A stretch of DNA of 64,000 nt from Mycolicibacterium parafortuitum (lineage in GTDB: Bacteria > Actinomycetota > Actinomycetes > Mycobacteriales > Mycobacteriaceae), in contig NZ_MVID01000004.1 of the NCBI RefSeq assembly GCF_002086815.1, positions 1-64,000 of the forward strand, read 5' to 3'. Positions 1 through 8,726 of this stretch are shown one piece after another. A program made the translations under genes and the position numbers. Within the stretch, counting starts at the first letter, position 1. Each line of letters starts with the position of its first letter. The notes under the pieces were generated by a model. It saw only the letters and a list, made by a program, of their open reading frames with translations, was not told where the DNA came from and searched no databases.

Positions 1-1016
1 GCGAGCTCGCGCACCAACTGCGCGTCGATGATCCCGTACCCGGCCAAATACCCCGGAGCATCACTGTGCCCGGCGACGGTGTCAGCGGCGGCGACCACGT
101 TCAGCACCACCTGCCGCCCCAACACCGACACCGGCCCCGGCCCCGGCGGTGCCGGCGCGGGGATCGGCGATGTCGGCGCGGGGATCGGCGGTGCCGGCGC
201 GGGAATCGGCTCGGCCCCGGCCGGCTCGGCGGGTTCGGTGGTGGCCGGCCGGTCGTGGTGAGCCTCAGCGGGTGGGATCACGATCGCCTGGGGGCAGCCC
301 GGATCCCCACACCCACAACCAAAACCACGGCCGGTATTGAGCGCATCGAACACATCAGCACGACGCTGAGTCAGACTGCGCGGATCTGCCGGACACACCG
401 CTTTGGCCAGCATGCTCCACCGGGCATCCATCGCCGCGCCCTGCGCCGCCGACATCCGCGCCCGCACCGCGGCCATCCCGTCCAACCCCGCAGCCACCGT
501 GACCCGACGCTCATCGAAGGCAGCCTGGCGGCGCCGCTTGATCGCCGCGGCATCAACCTCGGCGACCAACCCGTCGACGGCATCACGGACCAACCTGCGC
601 GACCACCGTGCCCACCCGCGGATCCGCTCCGCCAACGCCGCATCCAGACGCGCCATGTGCTGCTCGGCCACCAGATCGGTGCGCTCGACCACCACCAGCA
701 CCGTCGGATAGTCGACCTCCCCGGCAGCCAACAACGCCGCCACCGCCGGCAGCCGGGTATGCAACACATCCGCCTGATGAACCAACTCCCGCGCCCGCGC
801 CGACGGCAACCGCAACGCCGCCCCCACCTCGACCACCGTGCGCTCGAACGCCGTGATCAACGACCGCACATCAGCCTCACGGTCGACCTCCTCGACGGTG
901 CGCCGCTGCAACAACTCCGCAATCCCCGCCGACGCCGCCGCCATCCCCACCGCGACCTGACGATACGAATCAGCCACCCCCGACACGACCCGCCCATCAG
1001 ACCAACCATCGAACAT
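1..1016 (-). CDS. DUF222 / 13E12-repeat protein, 3' part beyond the left edge
   Basis: The minus strand is open from an ATG at 1016 to position 1, so the gene continues off the left edge. The first ~230 residues are the Arg/Ala-rich helical DUF222 domain. A Cys-rich patch (GCGCGDPGC) and a Pro-rich linker of repeated PAPAPP/IPAP units follow, and then the start of another domain. Members of this mycobacterial family usually end in an HNH nuclease domain, which would lie outside the window. An in-frame upstream ATG at 1046 has a purine-rich stretch before it (AGGTG), so the start is open. A perfect LexA box overlaps the ATG at 1016, pointing to DNA-damage induction as known for some 13E12 genes of M. 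tuberculosis. Confidence 0.85.
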   Translation of the reverse strand, partial: MFDGWSDGRVVSGVADSYRQVAVGMAAASAGIAELLQRRTVEEVDREADVRSLITAFERTVVEVGAALRLPSARARELVHQADVLHTRLPAVAALLAAGEVDYPTVLVVVERTDLVAEQHMARLDAALAERIRGWARWSRRLVRDAVDGLVAEVDAAAIKRRRQAAFDERRVTVAAGLDGMAAVRARMSAAQGAAMDARWSMLAKAVCPADPRSLTQRRADVFDALNTGRGFGCGCGDPGCPQAIVIPPAEAHHDRPATTEPAEPAGAEPIPAPAPPIPAPTSPIPAPAPPGPGPVSVLGRQVVLNVVAAADTVAGHSDAPGYLAGYGIIDAQLVREL

Positions 1017-1024
1017 GCGTTCGA
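1009..1024. promoter_or_regulatory. LexA/SOS box at the DUF222 gene start
   Basis: TCGAAC-ATGC-GTTCGA is an exact match to the published mycobacterial SOS consensus TCGAAC-N4-GTTCGA. It covers the ATG codon at 1014-1016. LexA bound here would block transcription of the DUF222 gene, either as a leaderless transcript or from just upstream. Confidence 0.85.
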
Positions 1025-1167
1025 TGGTACCCCGTACCCCTGACATGCCGACGCACCTATTCGTGCCACCGGCCGATCAATCTCTGCCAACTGAAATGAA
1101 CCTGCTGAACTGCGGGTTTAACCGGTCAGAACACCAGGAAGCACCACCGCAGGGAAGAAGAACGATC

Positions 1168-1470
1168 ATGAAGAAGCTGACCATCGCCACCACCGCCGCC
1201 GCCGCGCTGTCCGCTGGATTCCTGGGCCTGGCCACCCCCGCACTGGCCGCCCCGTCCGGCACCGGAGACGCCCAGGCGACCATCGCCCAGCTCGAATCTC
1301 AGGGCAACCGGGTCATCGTCCACAAGCTGTCCGCCACGCCCCTCAAGGACGCCAACGTCGTCGGGGTGAACCGCGGCCCCGCGATCCGCGGCACCGTCCA
1401 GGACAACTTCAACGACCGGCTGTACCAGAACACCATCACCGGCCACGTCTACTACGTCAACGTCCGCTGA
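1168..1470 (+). CDS. small secreted protein (100 aa)
   Basis: The ATG at 1168 follows a purine-rich ribosome site (AGGGAAGAAG) at good spacing. The N-terminus is a classical Sec signal peptide: a KK start, a hydrophobic stretch, then an ALA|APS cleavage region near residue 27. The mature part of ~73 residues starts with a short helix (ATIAQLESQG) and ends in a Tyr-rich segment, with no cysteine and no recognisable catalytic motif. It resembles small exported proteins of unknown role that are common in mycobacteria. It stands alone between the DUF222 gene and the aminotransferase. Confidence 0.8.
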   Translation: MKKLTIATTAAAALSAGFLGLATPALAAPSGTGDAQATIAQLESQGNRVIVHKLSATPLKDANVVGVNRGPAIRGTVQDNFNDRLYQNTITGHVYYVNVR

Positions 1471-1537
1471 TTCGCGCGAATCTGTGAGTTCCCCGGCGTC
1501 ATTTCCGCTTCTGACGTCGGGGATCTACGGTTTAAGC

Positions 1538-2926
1538 GTGTTGAACGAAACGCTTGAAGAACTCCTTCCCAACGGCCTGACCGTCGAGGCGGCCCGCGCG
1601 GAGGCCGCTCGTACCTACGAGCTCGATCGGGCCCACGTATTCCATTCGTGGTCAGCACAGGCCGAGATCACGCCGATGACGATCACCGCATCGGAGGGCT
1701 GCTACGTCTGGGACGGCAACGGCAACAAGCTGCTCGACTTTTCGTCGATGCTGGTCAACACGAACATCGGTCATCAGCACCCGAAGGTGGTCGCCGCAAT
1801 CGCCGATCAGGCCGCCAAGCTCTGCACGGTCGCGCCGCAGCATGCCAACGACGCCCGCTCCGAGGCCGCCCGGCTGATCGCCGAGCGCACCCCGGGCGAC
1901 CTGAACCGGATCTTCTTCACCAACGCCGGCGCCGACGCCGTCGAACACGCCGTGCGGATGGCGCGACTGCACACCGGCCGTTACAAGGTGCTGTCCCGGT
2001 ACCGCTCGTATCACGGCGGCACCGAGACCGCGATCAATCTGACCGGCGACCCGCGCCGCTGGCCCAACGACCACGGCAACGCCGGCGTCGTGCACTTCTT
2101 CGGCCCGTTCCTGTACCGCTCGCAGTTCCACGCCACCACCGAGGCCGAGGAATCCGAGCGTGCTCTCAAGCACCTGCACGACACCATCAAGATGGAAGGG
2201 CCGAGCACGATCGCGGCCATCATCCTGGAGTCGATCCCCGGCACGGCCGGCATCATGGTGCCGCCGCCGGGGTACATCGCCGGCGTGCGTGAGATCTGCG
2301 ACGAGTACGGCATCGTGTTCATCGCCGACGAGGTGATGGCGGGCTTCGGCCGTAGCGGAAAGTGGTTCTCCATCAACCACTTCGACGTGGTTCCCGACCT
2401 GCTGACGTTCGCCAAGGGGGTCAACTCCGGCTACGTCCCGCTCGGCGGCGTGGCGATCAGCCCCGCGATCGCGGAGACCTTCGCCCACCGCGCCTACCCG
2501 GGCGGGCTGACCTACTCCGGCCACCCGCTGGCCTGCGCCGCCGCGGTCGCGACCATCAACACGATGGCCGAGGAGGGCATCGTCGAGAACGCCGCGAAGA
2601 TCGGCGCCGAGGTCATCGGGCCCGGCCTGGCCGAGCTCGCCGCCAAGCACCGCAGCGTCGGCGAGGTTCGCGGGGCCGGCGTGTTCTGGGCCGTCGAACT
2701 GGTCTCCGACCAGCAGACCCGCGAGCCGCTGGCACCCTACGGAAGCTCCAGCGCCGCAATGAATTCCGTGATCGCGGAATGCAAGAAGCTGGGCCTGCTG
2801 CCGTTCGCGAACTACAACCGCATCCACGTGGTGCCGCCGTGCACCATCACCGCGGAGCAGGCCCGCGACGGTCTGGCCATCCTGGACCGGGCCCTCGACG
2901 TCGCCGACGCGGCCGCGCGGCAATAG
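1538..2926 (+). CDS. class III (fold I) PLP aminotransferase
   Basis: About 463 residues. It has the class III layout: the N-terminal VWDGNGNKLLDFSS motif, the TNAGADAVEHA phosphate-binding region, DEVMAGFGR with the Asp that pairs with the PLP ring nitrogen, and the Schiff-base lysine K293 in TFAKGVNSG. The family moves amino groups from an omega-amine or amino acid to a keto acid; the substrate cannot be read from the sequence. I chose GTG 1538 because it gives the usual N-terminus (LEELLPNGL); a GTG at 1484 would add 18 unlikely residues. It is not in an operon, and the next gene converges on it with a 2-base gap. Confidence 0.85.
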   Translation: MLNETLEELLPNGLTVEAARAEAARTYELDRAHVFHSWSAQAEITPMTITASEGCYVWDGNGNKLLDFSSMLVNTNIGHQHPKVVAAIADQAAKLCTVAPQHANDARSEAARLIAERTPGDLNRIFFTNAGADAVEHAVRMARLHTGRYKVLSRYRSYHGGTETAINLTGDPRRWPNDHGNAGVVHFFGPFLYRSQFHATTEAEESERALKHLHDTIKMEGPSTIAAIILESIPGTAGIMVPPPGYIAGVREICDEYGIVFIADEVMAGFGRSGKWFSINHFDVVPDLLTFAKGVNSGYVPLGGVAISPAIAETFAHRAYPGGLTYSGHPLACAAAVATINTMAEEGIVENAAKIGAEVIGPGLAELAAKHRSVGEVRGAGVFWAVELVSDQQTREPLAPYGSSSAAMNSVIAECKKLGLLPFANYNRIHVVPPCTITAEQARDGLAILDRALDVADAAARQ

Positions 2927-2928
2927 GG

Positions 2929-3558
2929 TCAGCCCAGCTCTCCGCTGATACCTCGCTCCAACTCGGCGCGGGCTCGTTCGGGCAGCACGATCAGCCCGTC
3001 GAGCTCGCGCCGTGCGAGTCCGTAGGCCCGCTCGCGCTCCTGCCGGGTCGCCGCGTCGTCGGATGCCACCAGCAGCAGCCGTTGCGCCCGGGCGATCCGC
3101 TCCTGTTCGCCCGCCGAGAAATCGGTGCGGCGCCGCCGGATCGCCTCGGTCTCGGCGATGTCGAACGCCGCGGCGTATTCCTGCACCGCATCCATGTATT
3201 CGCGGGCCGCATCGCGGTCGTGAACCAGCTCGGCGACGTCGGCCGGGCGCAGGAAGTCGGCGCGCAGCTTCGCGCGGTGGAACCGCTGCGTCAGAGCATC
3301 CCGCATATCCGTCATCAGCGGGAAATCCAGCAGTTTCGCGACGTCGAGTTCATATTCGAGCCAGCGGGTATCTGTTCTGTCGTGTTCCTCGACCGCGCGG
3401 CCGACGATGCGCCGCTGGGTGGTGTCTGTTTGCTGCGTCGGCAACTGCGGCGGGGTTTTCGATCTCGCGGCCTTGATCGCGCGGTACGTCGCGTAGCCCG
3501 CACCGGCCAGCGGCAGCAGGATGAGCAACAGTTCCACGAGCCGTATGACCAGTCCCAC
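2929..3558 (-). CDS. membrane-anchored conserved protein, unknown function
   Basis: 209 residues. Residues ~4-27 form one hydrophobic membrane segment, followed by a basic stretch, so the rest is probably cytoplasmic. The remainder is strongly helical and charged, with many Arg/Glu/Ala and no cysteine cluster or enzyme motif, and may form a coiled-coil bundle. I do not recognise a named domain. It is transcribed convergently with the aminotransferase and divergently from the glycine-rich secreted protein. Confidence 0.75.
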   Translation of the reverse strand: MGLVIRLVELLLILLPLAGAGYATYRAIKAARSKTPPQLPTQQTDTTQRRIVGRAVEEHDRTDTRWLEYELDVAKLLDFPLMTDMRDALTQRFHRAKLRADFLRPADVAELVHDRDAAREYMDAVQEYAAAFDIAETEAIRRRRTDFSAGEQERIARAQRLLLVASDDAATRQERERAYGLARRELDGLIVLPERARAELERGISGELG

Positions 3559-3643
3559 ACCGACAGCATGCCTCAGCGCTCATTTAGAAAACCTTCATAA
3601 CTCAAGTGGTTTCAACGGCGCGCCACGCGGCAACCTCTCTGTC

Positions 3644-4126
3644 ATGCGATACAAGACATCTGCTCTAGGAATTTTCGGACCTATGCTCTTCGCGGGCGCC
3701 GCGGCGACTGCCATCGCAACCGCGCCCCTGACCTTCGCGCAGCCGGCTCCGCCGCCGTGCTTCAACGCTGACGGCACGCCGTGCGCCGACATCGGAACCG
3801 TCGGCCCCGGCGGCGCGGCCGGTGCGGTCCCCGGTGGCCCGGGTGGCGTTGCCGGACCGGGCGGCGCTGCGGGCGTGATCCCCGGCGGCCCCGCCGGCGA
3901 GGCCGGCCCCGGTGGCGTCAGCGGCAGCACCAACCCCGGTGGCGTCAGCGGTGCCGCAGGACCCGACGGCGCGACCGGTGCCATTCCGGGCGGCCCGGCG
4001 GGCACCGCCGGACCGGGCGGCGTTGCGGGCAGCACCAATCCGGGTGGCGTCAGCGGCGCTGCCGGACCTGACGGCGTGTCGGGCTGTATCCCGAACGTCG
4101 GCTGCGCCACCATCCCGGTCGGCTGA
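3644..4126 (+). CDS. secreted glycine-rich collagen-like repeat protein
   Basis: 160 residues. A signal peptide covers residues 1 to ~32 (cleavage near TFA|QPAPPP). A short Cys-containing segment (PPPCFNADGTPC) follows, then ~95 residues of Gly-rich repeats built from PGG, GPGG and AGPDG blocks, and a C-terminal CIPNVGC segment. The four cysteines flank the repeat region, so two disulfides could close its ends. The longest repeat period is 35 residues. Composition alone dominates any similarity, so no function is proposed beyond a cell-wall or secreted structural role. A strong terminator follows 41 bases downstream. Confidence 0.8.
   Translation: MRYKTSALGIFGPMLFAGAAATAIATAPLTFAQPAPPPCFNADGTPCADIGTVGPGGAAGAVPGGPGGVAGPGGAAGVIPGGPAGEAGPGGVSGSTNPGGVSGAAGPDGATGAIPGGPAGTAGPGGVAGSTNPGGVSGAAGPDGVSGCIPNVGCATIPVG
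3926..4075 (+). repeat. 35-codon internal repeat in the glycine-rich gene
   Basis: The 15-residue block STNPGGVSGAAGPDG is encoded at 3926-3970 and again at 4031-4075, exactly 105 bases apart. Synonymous third-base differences between the copies show this is an old, selected protein repeat and not a fresh duplication. Confidence 0.85.
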
Positions 4127-4167
4127 CCGCGTGACCATCTGACCCCCTGACCCCTCTACCGCTCGAG

Positions 4168-4193
4168 AGGCCGGACCATGCGGTCCGGCCTTT
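4168..4193 (+). terminator. intrinsic terminator after the glycine-rich gene
   Basis: A perfect 10-bp stem (4168-4177 with 4182-4191) and 4-base loop ATGC lead into a short T run. It lies 41 bases after the stop at 4126 and just before the SDR gene, so it should separate the two transcripts. Confidence 0.75.
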
Positions 4194-4219
4194 CGGCGTG
4201 CCCGGATACGGTTGCCGGC

Positions 4220-4987
4220 ATGGACACACAGCTGCTGGACGGTCGGACGGTCATCATCACCGGCGGTGCGCGGGGAGTCGGCAAGGGCATCGCCACCGCC
4301 GTCGCGCTGCGCGGTGCGTCGGTGCTGCTCGTCGACCGCGACGAAGCCCTGCTGGACCAGACCGCCCATGTGCTGCGCGACGCCGGACATCCGGTCGCGA
4401 CACTGACCGCGGACTTACGCGACAACGGCTGCGCCGAAAGGATTGTCCGTACCGCCGTCGACACGTTCGGCTCGGTGCACGGGCTGGTGAACAACGCGAT
4501 CGCGACCAACGAGCCGAAGCCGTTCCAGGAGATCACCAGGGAGGACTACGACCTCGTCTTCGACGTCGGCCCACGCGCGACGTTCGAGCTGATGCAGGCG
4601 GTCTACCCAGTCTTCGCCGCCAACGGCGGTGGCAGCATCGTCAACCTCGGATCGGGTTCGGGCACAAGCGGTCTGCCGAAGTTCGGGGCCTACGGCGCCG
4701 CCAAGGAGGCGATTCGCGGGATGTCGAAGGTCGCCGCACTGGAATGGGGCAAGATCGGCATCCGGGTCAACGTGGTGTGCCCGTACGCCGAGACCGAGAG
4801 CATCACCGTGTGGCGCGAGTGGGATCCGAAGACCTACGAGCGCACCGTGCGCTCGGTTCCGTTGGGACGCTTGGGCGATGTCACCTCCGACATCGGGCCC
4901 GCGGTGGCCTTCCTGTTGGGTGACGAGGCGAAGTTCGTGACCGCTCAGACCCTCATGCTCGACGGTGGCGCGGCCGGCTTCCGCTGA
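4220..4987 (+). CDS. short-chain dehydrogenase/reductase
   Basis: 255 residues, a normal length for a classical SDR. The cofactor motif TGGARGVGKG lies near residues 12-21. The NNAG motif appears as NNAIAT. The catalytic Ser lies in GSGSGTSG and the catalytic pair is in YGAAK (YxxxK). An Asp after beta-2 (LLVDRD) suggests NAD(H) over NADP(H). ATG 4220 is the right start; the open frame upstream only runs through the terminator. Its last 35 bases overlap the 3' end of the convergent GGDEF gene. Substrate unknown. Confidence 0.85.
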   Translation: MDTQLLDGRTVIITGGARGVGKGIATAVALRGASVLLVDRDEALLDQTAHVLRDAGHPVATLTADLRDNGCAERIVRTAVDTFGSVHGLVNNAIATNEPKPFQEITREDYDLVFDVGPRATFELMQAVYPVFAANGGGSIVNLGSGSGTSGLPKFGAYGAAKEAIRGMSKVAALEWGKIGIRVNVVCPYAETESITVWREWDPKTYERTVRSVPLGRLGDVTSDIGPAVAFLLGDEAKFVTAQTLMLDGGAAGFR

Positions 4988-6671
4988 GCCGAGAAACACA
5001 GTAGGCCGCGAGCACCTGGGCCATCGCTGCGATATCGAAGAGCTGCTGGTACCCGTCATGGGAGAAGAACTCGATCAGGTAGCAGGTCTGTCCCGCCGGG
5101 ACGCCGACGCCGAGCACCGCCTTGTATCCGAGCCGGCCGAGCAGCGCGGTCTCCGCGGGGTCCGATCCCTCCAGCCCGGCTGCGGCGACAAACCATGTGC
5201 CCTCCCGTACCGCGCGCGCCGTGGCCGGATAGTCCTTCAGCGAGTAGACCGGCGGGCCGAGTTCGGTCAGCACCGACAGCCCCGAATCCGGCCGCAAGAC
5301 GGCGTCGACGCTGCGCACCGACCGCAGCGAATCGTGATTCTCGCCGCATTCGGAGATCGACCAGGCCGCGGTACCGATGACCTGCTGCACCTGCAGCGCA
5401 AGGATCTCCAGCGCCGCCAGGATCGTCAAGTCATCTTGGTGGTCCAGGATTCGCACCATGATTCCCGGAAGATCCTCGGCGCCAGGCGGTTTGATCGCAT
5501 TGCGGTCGCGGCTGTCGATGCCGCCCTGCACCACCGAGGTGGTCACCCCGGTGCTGAACCGCGCCGGGCCCTGGCGCTTGGCCTCCCGCAGCGCGGCGTC
5601 CGCGGCCGCGATCAGCTGGTCACCGCTGCGGATGTCGCGGCCCACCGCGGCGGCACCCCACGACATCGTCACGTCACTGTCGAGTGTCGCGCGGATGGCC
5701 TTGGTGGCGTCCATCGCGAACACCTGCGCCGCCGCCAGGGTGGCGTCCGGTAGCAGCACACAGAACTCGTCGCCACCCAGCCGCGCAGCGACCGCGCCGT
5801 CGATGGAGCTCGTCAATCGGCTCAGTCCCGACGCGACGCTGCGCAGGATCTGGTCCCCCGCCGGATGCCCGTCCCGGTCGTTGATCCGCTTGAAGCCGTC
5901 CAGGTCACACACCAGAGCCACCGGATATGCTGTGGCCCAGTCGATCTGATCGAGATGCCGGTCCAGTGCCCGCCTGTTCGCGATGCCGGTCAGCGGGTCC
6001 TCGAACGCATAGCGCCACACCGTGGTCAGTAGCTCGGAGCGGCCGATCGCCAGCGCGGTCTGCGCGGCGATCGCCTGCAGCAGCAGAATGTCGCTGTCAC
6101 CGAAACGGCGCCCGTTGGTGCCGGTGGCCCACAACGTCCCCCACATCGACTCCCCGACCATGACGGGTACCGCCAGCTCGCTCTCCTTGCCGAGATGGGT
6201 CAGCAATTGCCGCGACTCCTCCGGGCAGGCATCGTCCTCGACCGCGTTCACGTAGGAGACGCCCTTCGCGAGCTTGGTGTTGATGCTCGAATCGGGCGTG
6301 ATCTCGTACAGGTCGTCCTGCGGCCAGCGCTGCTCGTCGGCGGCGAGCGCACCGGAATTGTGCAGGATCCGCAACGCGGCCAGGTCCCGCTCCAGCCGGC
6401 AGATCGACAACGTGGTGGCGTCCAGCGCCGCGCGGGCCTGCTCGGCGATGACCTCGAGCACCTCGTCGAAGTAGTGCGCCCGCAGCACCGCATCCGAGAT
6501 GCGCAGCAGAGCGTGCAGGACGGGGATCTCGGTGGCAGCGTCGCGCTCTGGAGCGTGGTCGAAGTCCCCCGCTGTAGCACCCTGCACGCGCCTTGCCCCC
6601 CATACGCCAGACGAATGTGGCGCGAAGCGCCATATTACCGACCGGACAGGCACGCCGGGCGGTATGTGCAC
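4953..6671 (-). CDS. GAF-GGDEF-GAF diguanylate cyclase
   Basis: About 572 residues as the longest form. A GAF-like sensor lies at ~55-205, the GGDEF catalytic domain at ~225-375 with an intact RLGGDEF signature (GGDEF at 299-303), and a second GAF-like domain at ~400-565. The intact GGDEF predicts synthesis of cyclic di-GMP from two GTP; no EAL domain is present. No membrane segment is seen, so signals are probably cytosolic. The start is uncertain: the residues before GTG 6587 are not domain-like, so the true start may be at 6587. It is divergent from the CobW gene and overlaps the SDR by 35 bases at its 3' end. Confidence 0.85.
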   Translation of the reverse strand: MHIPPGVPVRSVIWRFAPHSSGVWGARRVQGATAGDFDHAPERDAATEIPVLHALLRISDAVLRAHYFDEVLEVIAEQARAALDATTLSICRLERDLAALRILHNSGALAADEQRWPQDDLYEITPDSSINTKLAKGVSYVNAVEDDACPEESRQLLTHLGKESELAVPVMVGESMWGTLWATGTNGRRFGDSDILLLQAIAAQTALAIGRSELLTTVWRYAFEDPLTGIANRRALDRHLDQIDWATAYPVALVCDLDGFKRINDRDGHPAGDQILRSVASGLSRLTSSIDGAVAARLGGDEFCVLLPDATLAAAQVFAMDATKAIRATLDSDVTMSWGAAAVGRDIRSGDQLIAAADAALREAKRQGPARFSTGVTTSVVQGGIDSRDRNAIKPPGAEDLPGIMVRILDHQDDLTILAALEILALQVQQVIGTAAWSISECGENHDSLRSVRSVDAVLRPDSGLSVLTELGPPVYSLKDYPATARAVREGTWFVAAAGLEGSDPAETALLGRLGYKAVLGVGVPAGQTCYLIEFFSHDGYQQLFDIAAMAQVLAAYCVSRLSGSRPRHRRA

Positions 6672-6697
6672 ATCCCGTCCCGGTAACCTGCCCTGCT

Positions 6698-7720
6698 GTG
6701 CAGCCGATACCCGTCATCGCGCTGACCGGCTATCTCGGCGCGGGCAAAACCACGTTGCTCAACCATGTGCTCCGCAGCCCCAATGCCAGGATCGGCGTGG
6801 TCATCAACGACTTCGGCGAACTCAATGTGGACGCCGGACTGGTGACCGGGCAGGTCGACGAGCCGGCGTCGATCGCCGGCGGCTGCATCTGCTGTCTGCC
6901 CGACGAGGGCGGGTTGGACGTCGCGCTGGAGCGCCTGGCCGACCCGAAGTTGCGGCTCGACGCGATCATCGTCGAATCGAGCGGGCTCGCCGACCCGGTC
7001 GCGGTGTCACGCATCATCCGGTTCAGCGGGGTCGACGGAGTCCGACCCGGGGGTGTCGTCGACGTGCTCGACGCCGCCACCCACTTCGACACCGTCGACC
7101 GGGACGCGGCCCCGCCCGCCCGTTACGGCGCCGCGACGCTCGTGGTGGTGAACAAGCTCGATCAGGTCCCCGCCGCCGGCCGTGCCGAGGCGCTCCGCCG
7201 GATCGAGAGCCGGGTGCACGAGGTGAACCCGCACGCCCACGTCGTCGGCGCGACGGCCGGACGGATCGATCCGGCCCTGCTCTACGACATCGCGGCGGCC
7301 GAACCGGAGAGCGGGCAACTGTCGCTTCGTGAGCTGTTCTTCGACGCGGACCCACACGAGCACGACCACGACCACGTCCACGCGGACTCGGTGACCGTGC
7401 GCAGCGACGGCTGCGTCGACCCTGCGGCGGTGCTCGACGTGCTCGACGACCCGCCGCCCGGGGCCTACCGGATGAAGGGCACGATCGCGGTGCGCTACCG
7501 CTCCACCACGCGCCGCTACACCGTCAACGTGGTCGGCCCGACCGTGCACGTCGCCGACGCCCCGGCCCGCGCCGAGGCCAACAGTCTGGTCGCCATCGGG
7601 ATGGGCCTGGACACCGCCGCGGTGCGGGACCGCCTGCGGGACGCGCTGGCGCCGGTCACCGGAACCACTGCCGCCCAGGGAATCCGGCGTCTCCAGCGGT
7701 ACCGCAAGCTCAGTATCTGA
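6698..7720 (+). CDS. CobW/COG0523-family GTPase, metal chaperone
   Basis: 340 residues from GTG 6698. The Walker A loop GYLGAGKTT is at 11-19. The family metal motif GGCICC has cysteines at 63, 65 and 66. ESSGLADP is the switch region, NKLD gives guanine specificity, and a His-rich loop (HEHDHDHVH) sits before the CobW C-terminal domain. These proteins use GTP to insert Zn, Co or other metals into target enzymes. Here no zinc-uptake gene or Zur box is visible nearby, and the nearest cobalt-dependent client in the window is the nitrile hydratase 45 kb away. Metal specificity is therefore open. Confidence 0.88.
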   Translation: MQPIPVIALTGYLGAGKTTLLNHVLRSPNARIGVVINDFGELNVDAGLVTGQVDEPASIAGGCICCLPDEGGLDVALERLADPKLRLDAIIVESSGLADPVAVSRIIRFSGVDGVRPGGVVDVLDAATHFDTVDRDAAPPARYGAATLVVVNKLDQVPAAGRAEALRRIESRVHEVNPHAHVVGATAGRIDPALLYDIAAAEPESGQLSLRELFFDADPHEHDHDHVHADSVTVRSDGCVDPAAVLDVLDDPPPGAYRMKGTIAVRYRSTTRRYTVNVVGPTVHVADAPARAEANSLVAIGMGLDTAAVRDRLRDALAPVTGTTAAQGIRRLQRYRKLSI

Positions 7721-7721
7721 G

Positions 7722-8273
7722 TCAGTTCGACCCGTCCAGGATCTCCGCCATCTTCGTCGTCGTCGCCCAGTTCCGGATCGTCATCAGCCGGTACTGCGGG
7801 GTTCCGACGATCCGGTTCATCTTGCTCTTGGTCCGTTCGGCGCTGAGCCGGGTGAAGTACACGACGCCGGGCCCCGGCCACGCCTCGTCGACACCGTCGC
7901 GCAGCTGGACCACCTCCATCGCCTCCTCGGCGGTCAGCGGCGCCTTGAGGAAGACCACGTCGCGGTGGTGGTCGTCGGCGCGCGCGACGAACTCCGAGGG
8001 GGCGTCGCCGACGATCGCGCGCATCTCGCGGTGGGAGCGCACGACCACCACCGGGAGGCTCTCCAGCCGGTCGGCCAGCAGCTCTTCGATGGCGGGTTCC
8101 AAGGTCTTTCGCGACCCGCCGAACTCGAACGCGACGTTCCCGGACTGGATGTAGGTGGTGACGCCGGCGAACCCGGCATCGGTGAACACCGCACGCAGAT
8201 CGGCCATCGAGATCATGTTGCGGCCGCCGACGTTGATCCCGCGCAGGAAAGCCGCATACCGTGTCGACCCCAT
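7722..8273 (-). CDS. DUF1697 family protein
   Basis: 183 residues with the family N-terminus YAAFLRGINVGGRN and the TYIQSGNVAFE block. The biochemical role of DUF1697 is not established. It converges on the CobW gene with a 1-base gap and is divergent from the DUF2237 gene across 29 bases, so the two small genes share a promoter region. Confidence 0.85.
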   Translation of the reverse strand: MGSTRYAAFLRGINVGGRNMISMADLRAVFTDAGFAGVTTYIQSGNVAFEFGGSRKTLEPAIEELLADRLESLPVVVVRSHREMRAIVGDAPSEFVARADDHHRDVVFLKAPLTAEEAMEVVQLRDGVDEAWPGPGVVYFTRLSAERTKSKMNRIVGTPQYRLMTIRNWATTTKMAEILDGSN

Positions 8274-8302
8274 GCCGGGCGACGCTACGCGATACTGGGC
8301 TG

Positions 8303-8692
8303 ATGGAGGAGCGAAACGTCCTGGGCGGACCGTTGGAGCCTTGCGGCACCGAACCTTTGACCGGTTTCTACCGTGACGGATGTTGCAGCACCGGCGACGA
8401 GGACCTGGGCAGGCACACCATCTGCGGCGTCGTCACCGCGGAGTTCCTGGCGCATCAGCGCTCCATCGGCAACGACCTGTCCACCCCGATGCCGGCCTAC
8501 CGGTTTCCCGGCCTGGTGCCGGGCGACCGGTGGTGCGTCACCGCACGGAACTGGCTGCGCGCACATCAGGACGGACACGCCTGCCCGGTCGTGCTCGCGT
8601 CGACCCACGAGCGCACCCTCGACACCGTGCCCTTGGAGATCCTTCGCCGATACGCCGTCGATGTCCCCGATGACCTGGCAGATCTCCAGTAG
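8303..8692 (+). CDS. DUF2237 family protein
   Basis: 129 residues. It carries the family pattern NVLGGPLEPC at the start, then TGFYRDGCC and HTICGVVT, with a conserved C-terminal ASTHERTLD block. Cysteines at the start and in GCC are typical and could bind metal, but the function is unknown. ATG 8303 gives the usual family N-terminus. The gene is followed 34 bases later by a lipoprotein gene on the same strand. Confidence 0.85.
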   Translation: MEERNVLGGPLEPCGTEPLTGFYRDGCCSTGDEDLGRHTICGVVTAEFLAHQRSIGNDLSTPMPAYRFPGLVPGDRWCVTARNWLRAHQDGHACPVVLASTHERTLDTVPLEILRRYAVDVPDDLADLQ

Positions 8693-8726
8693 ACGCGGAC
8701 CCCGCGCCTCTTTACGATCCTGATTC

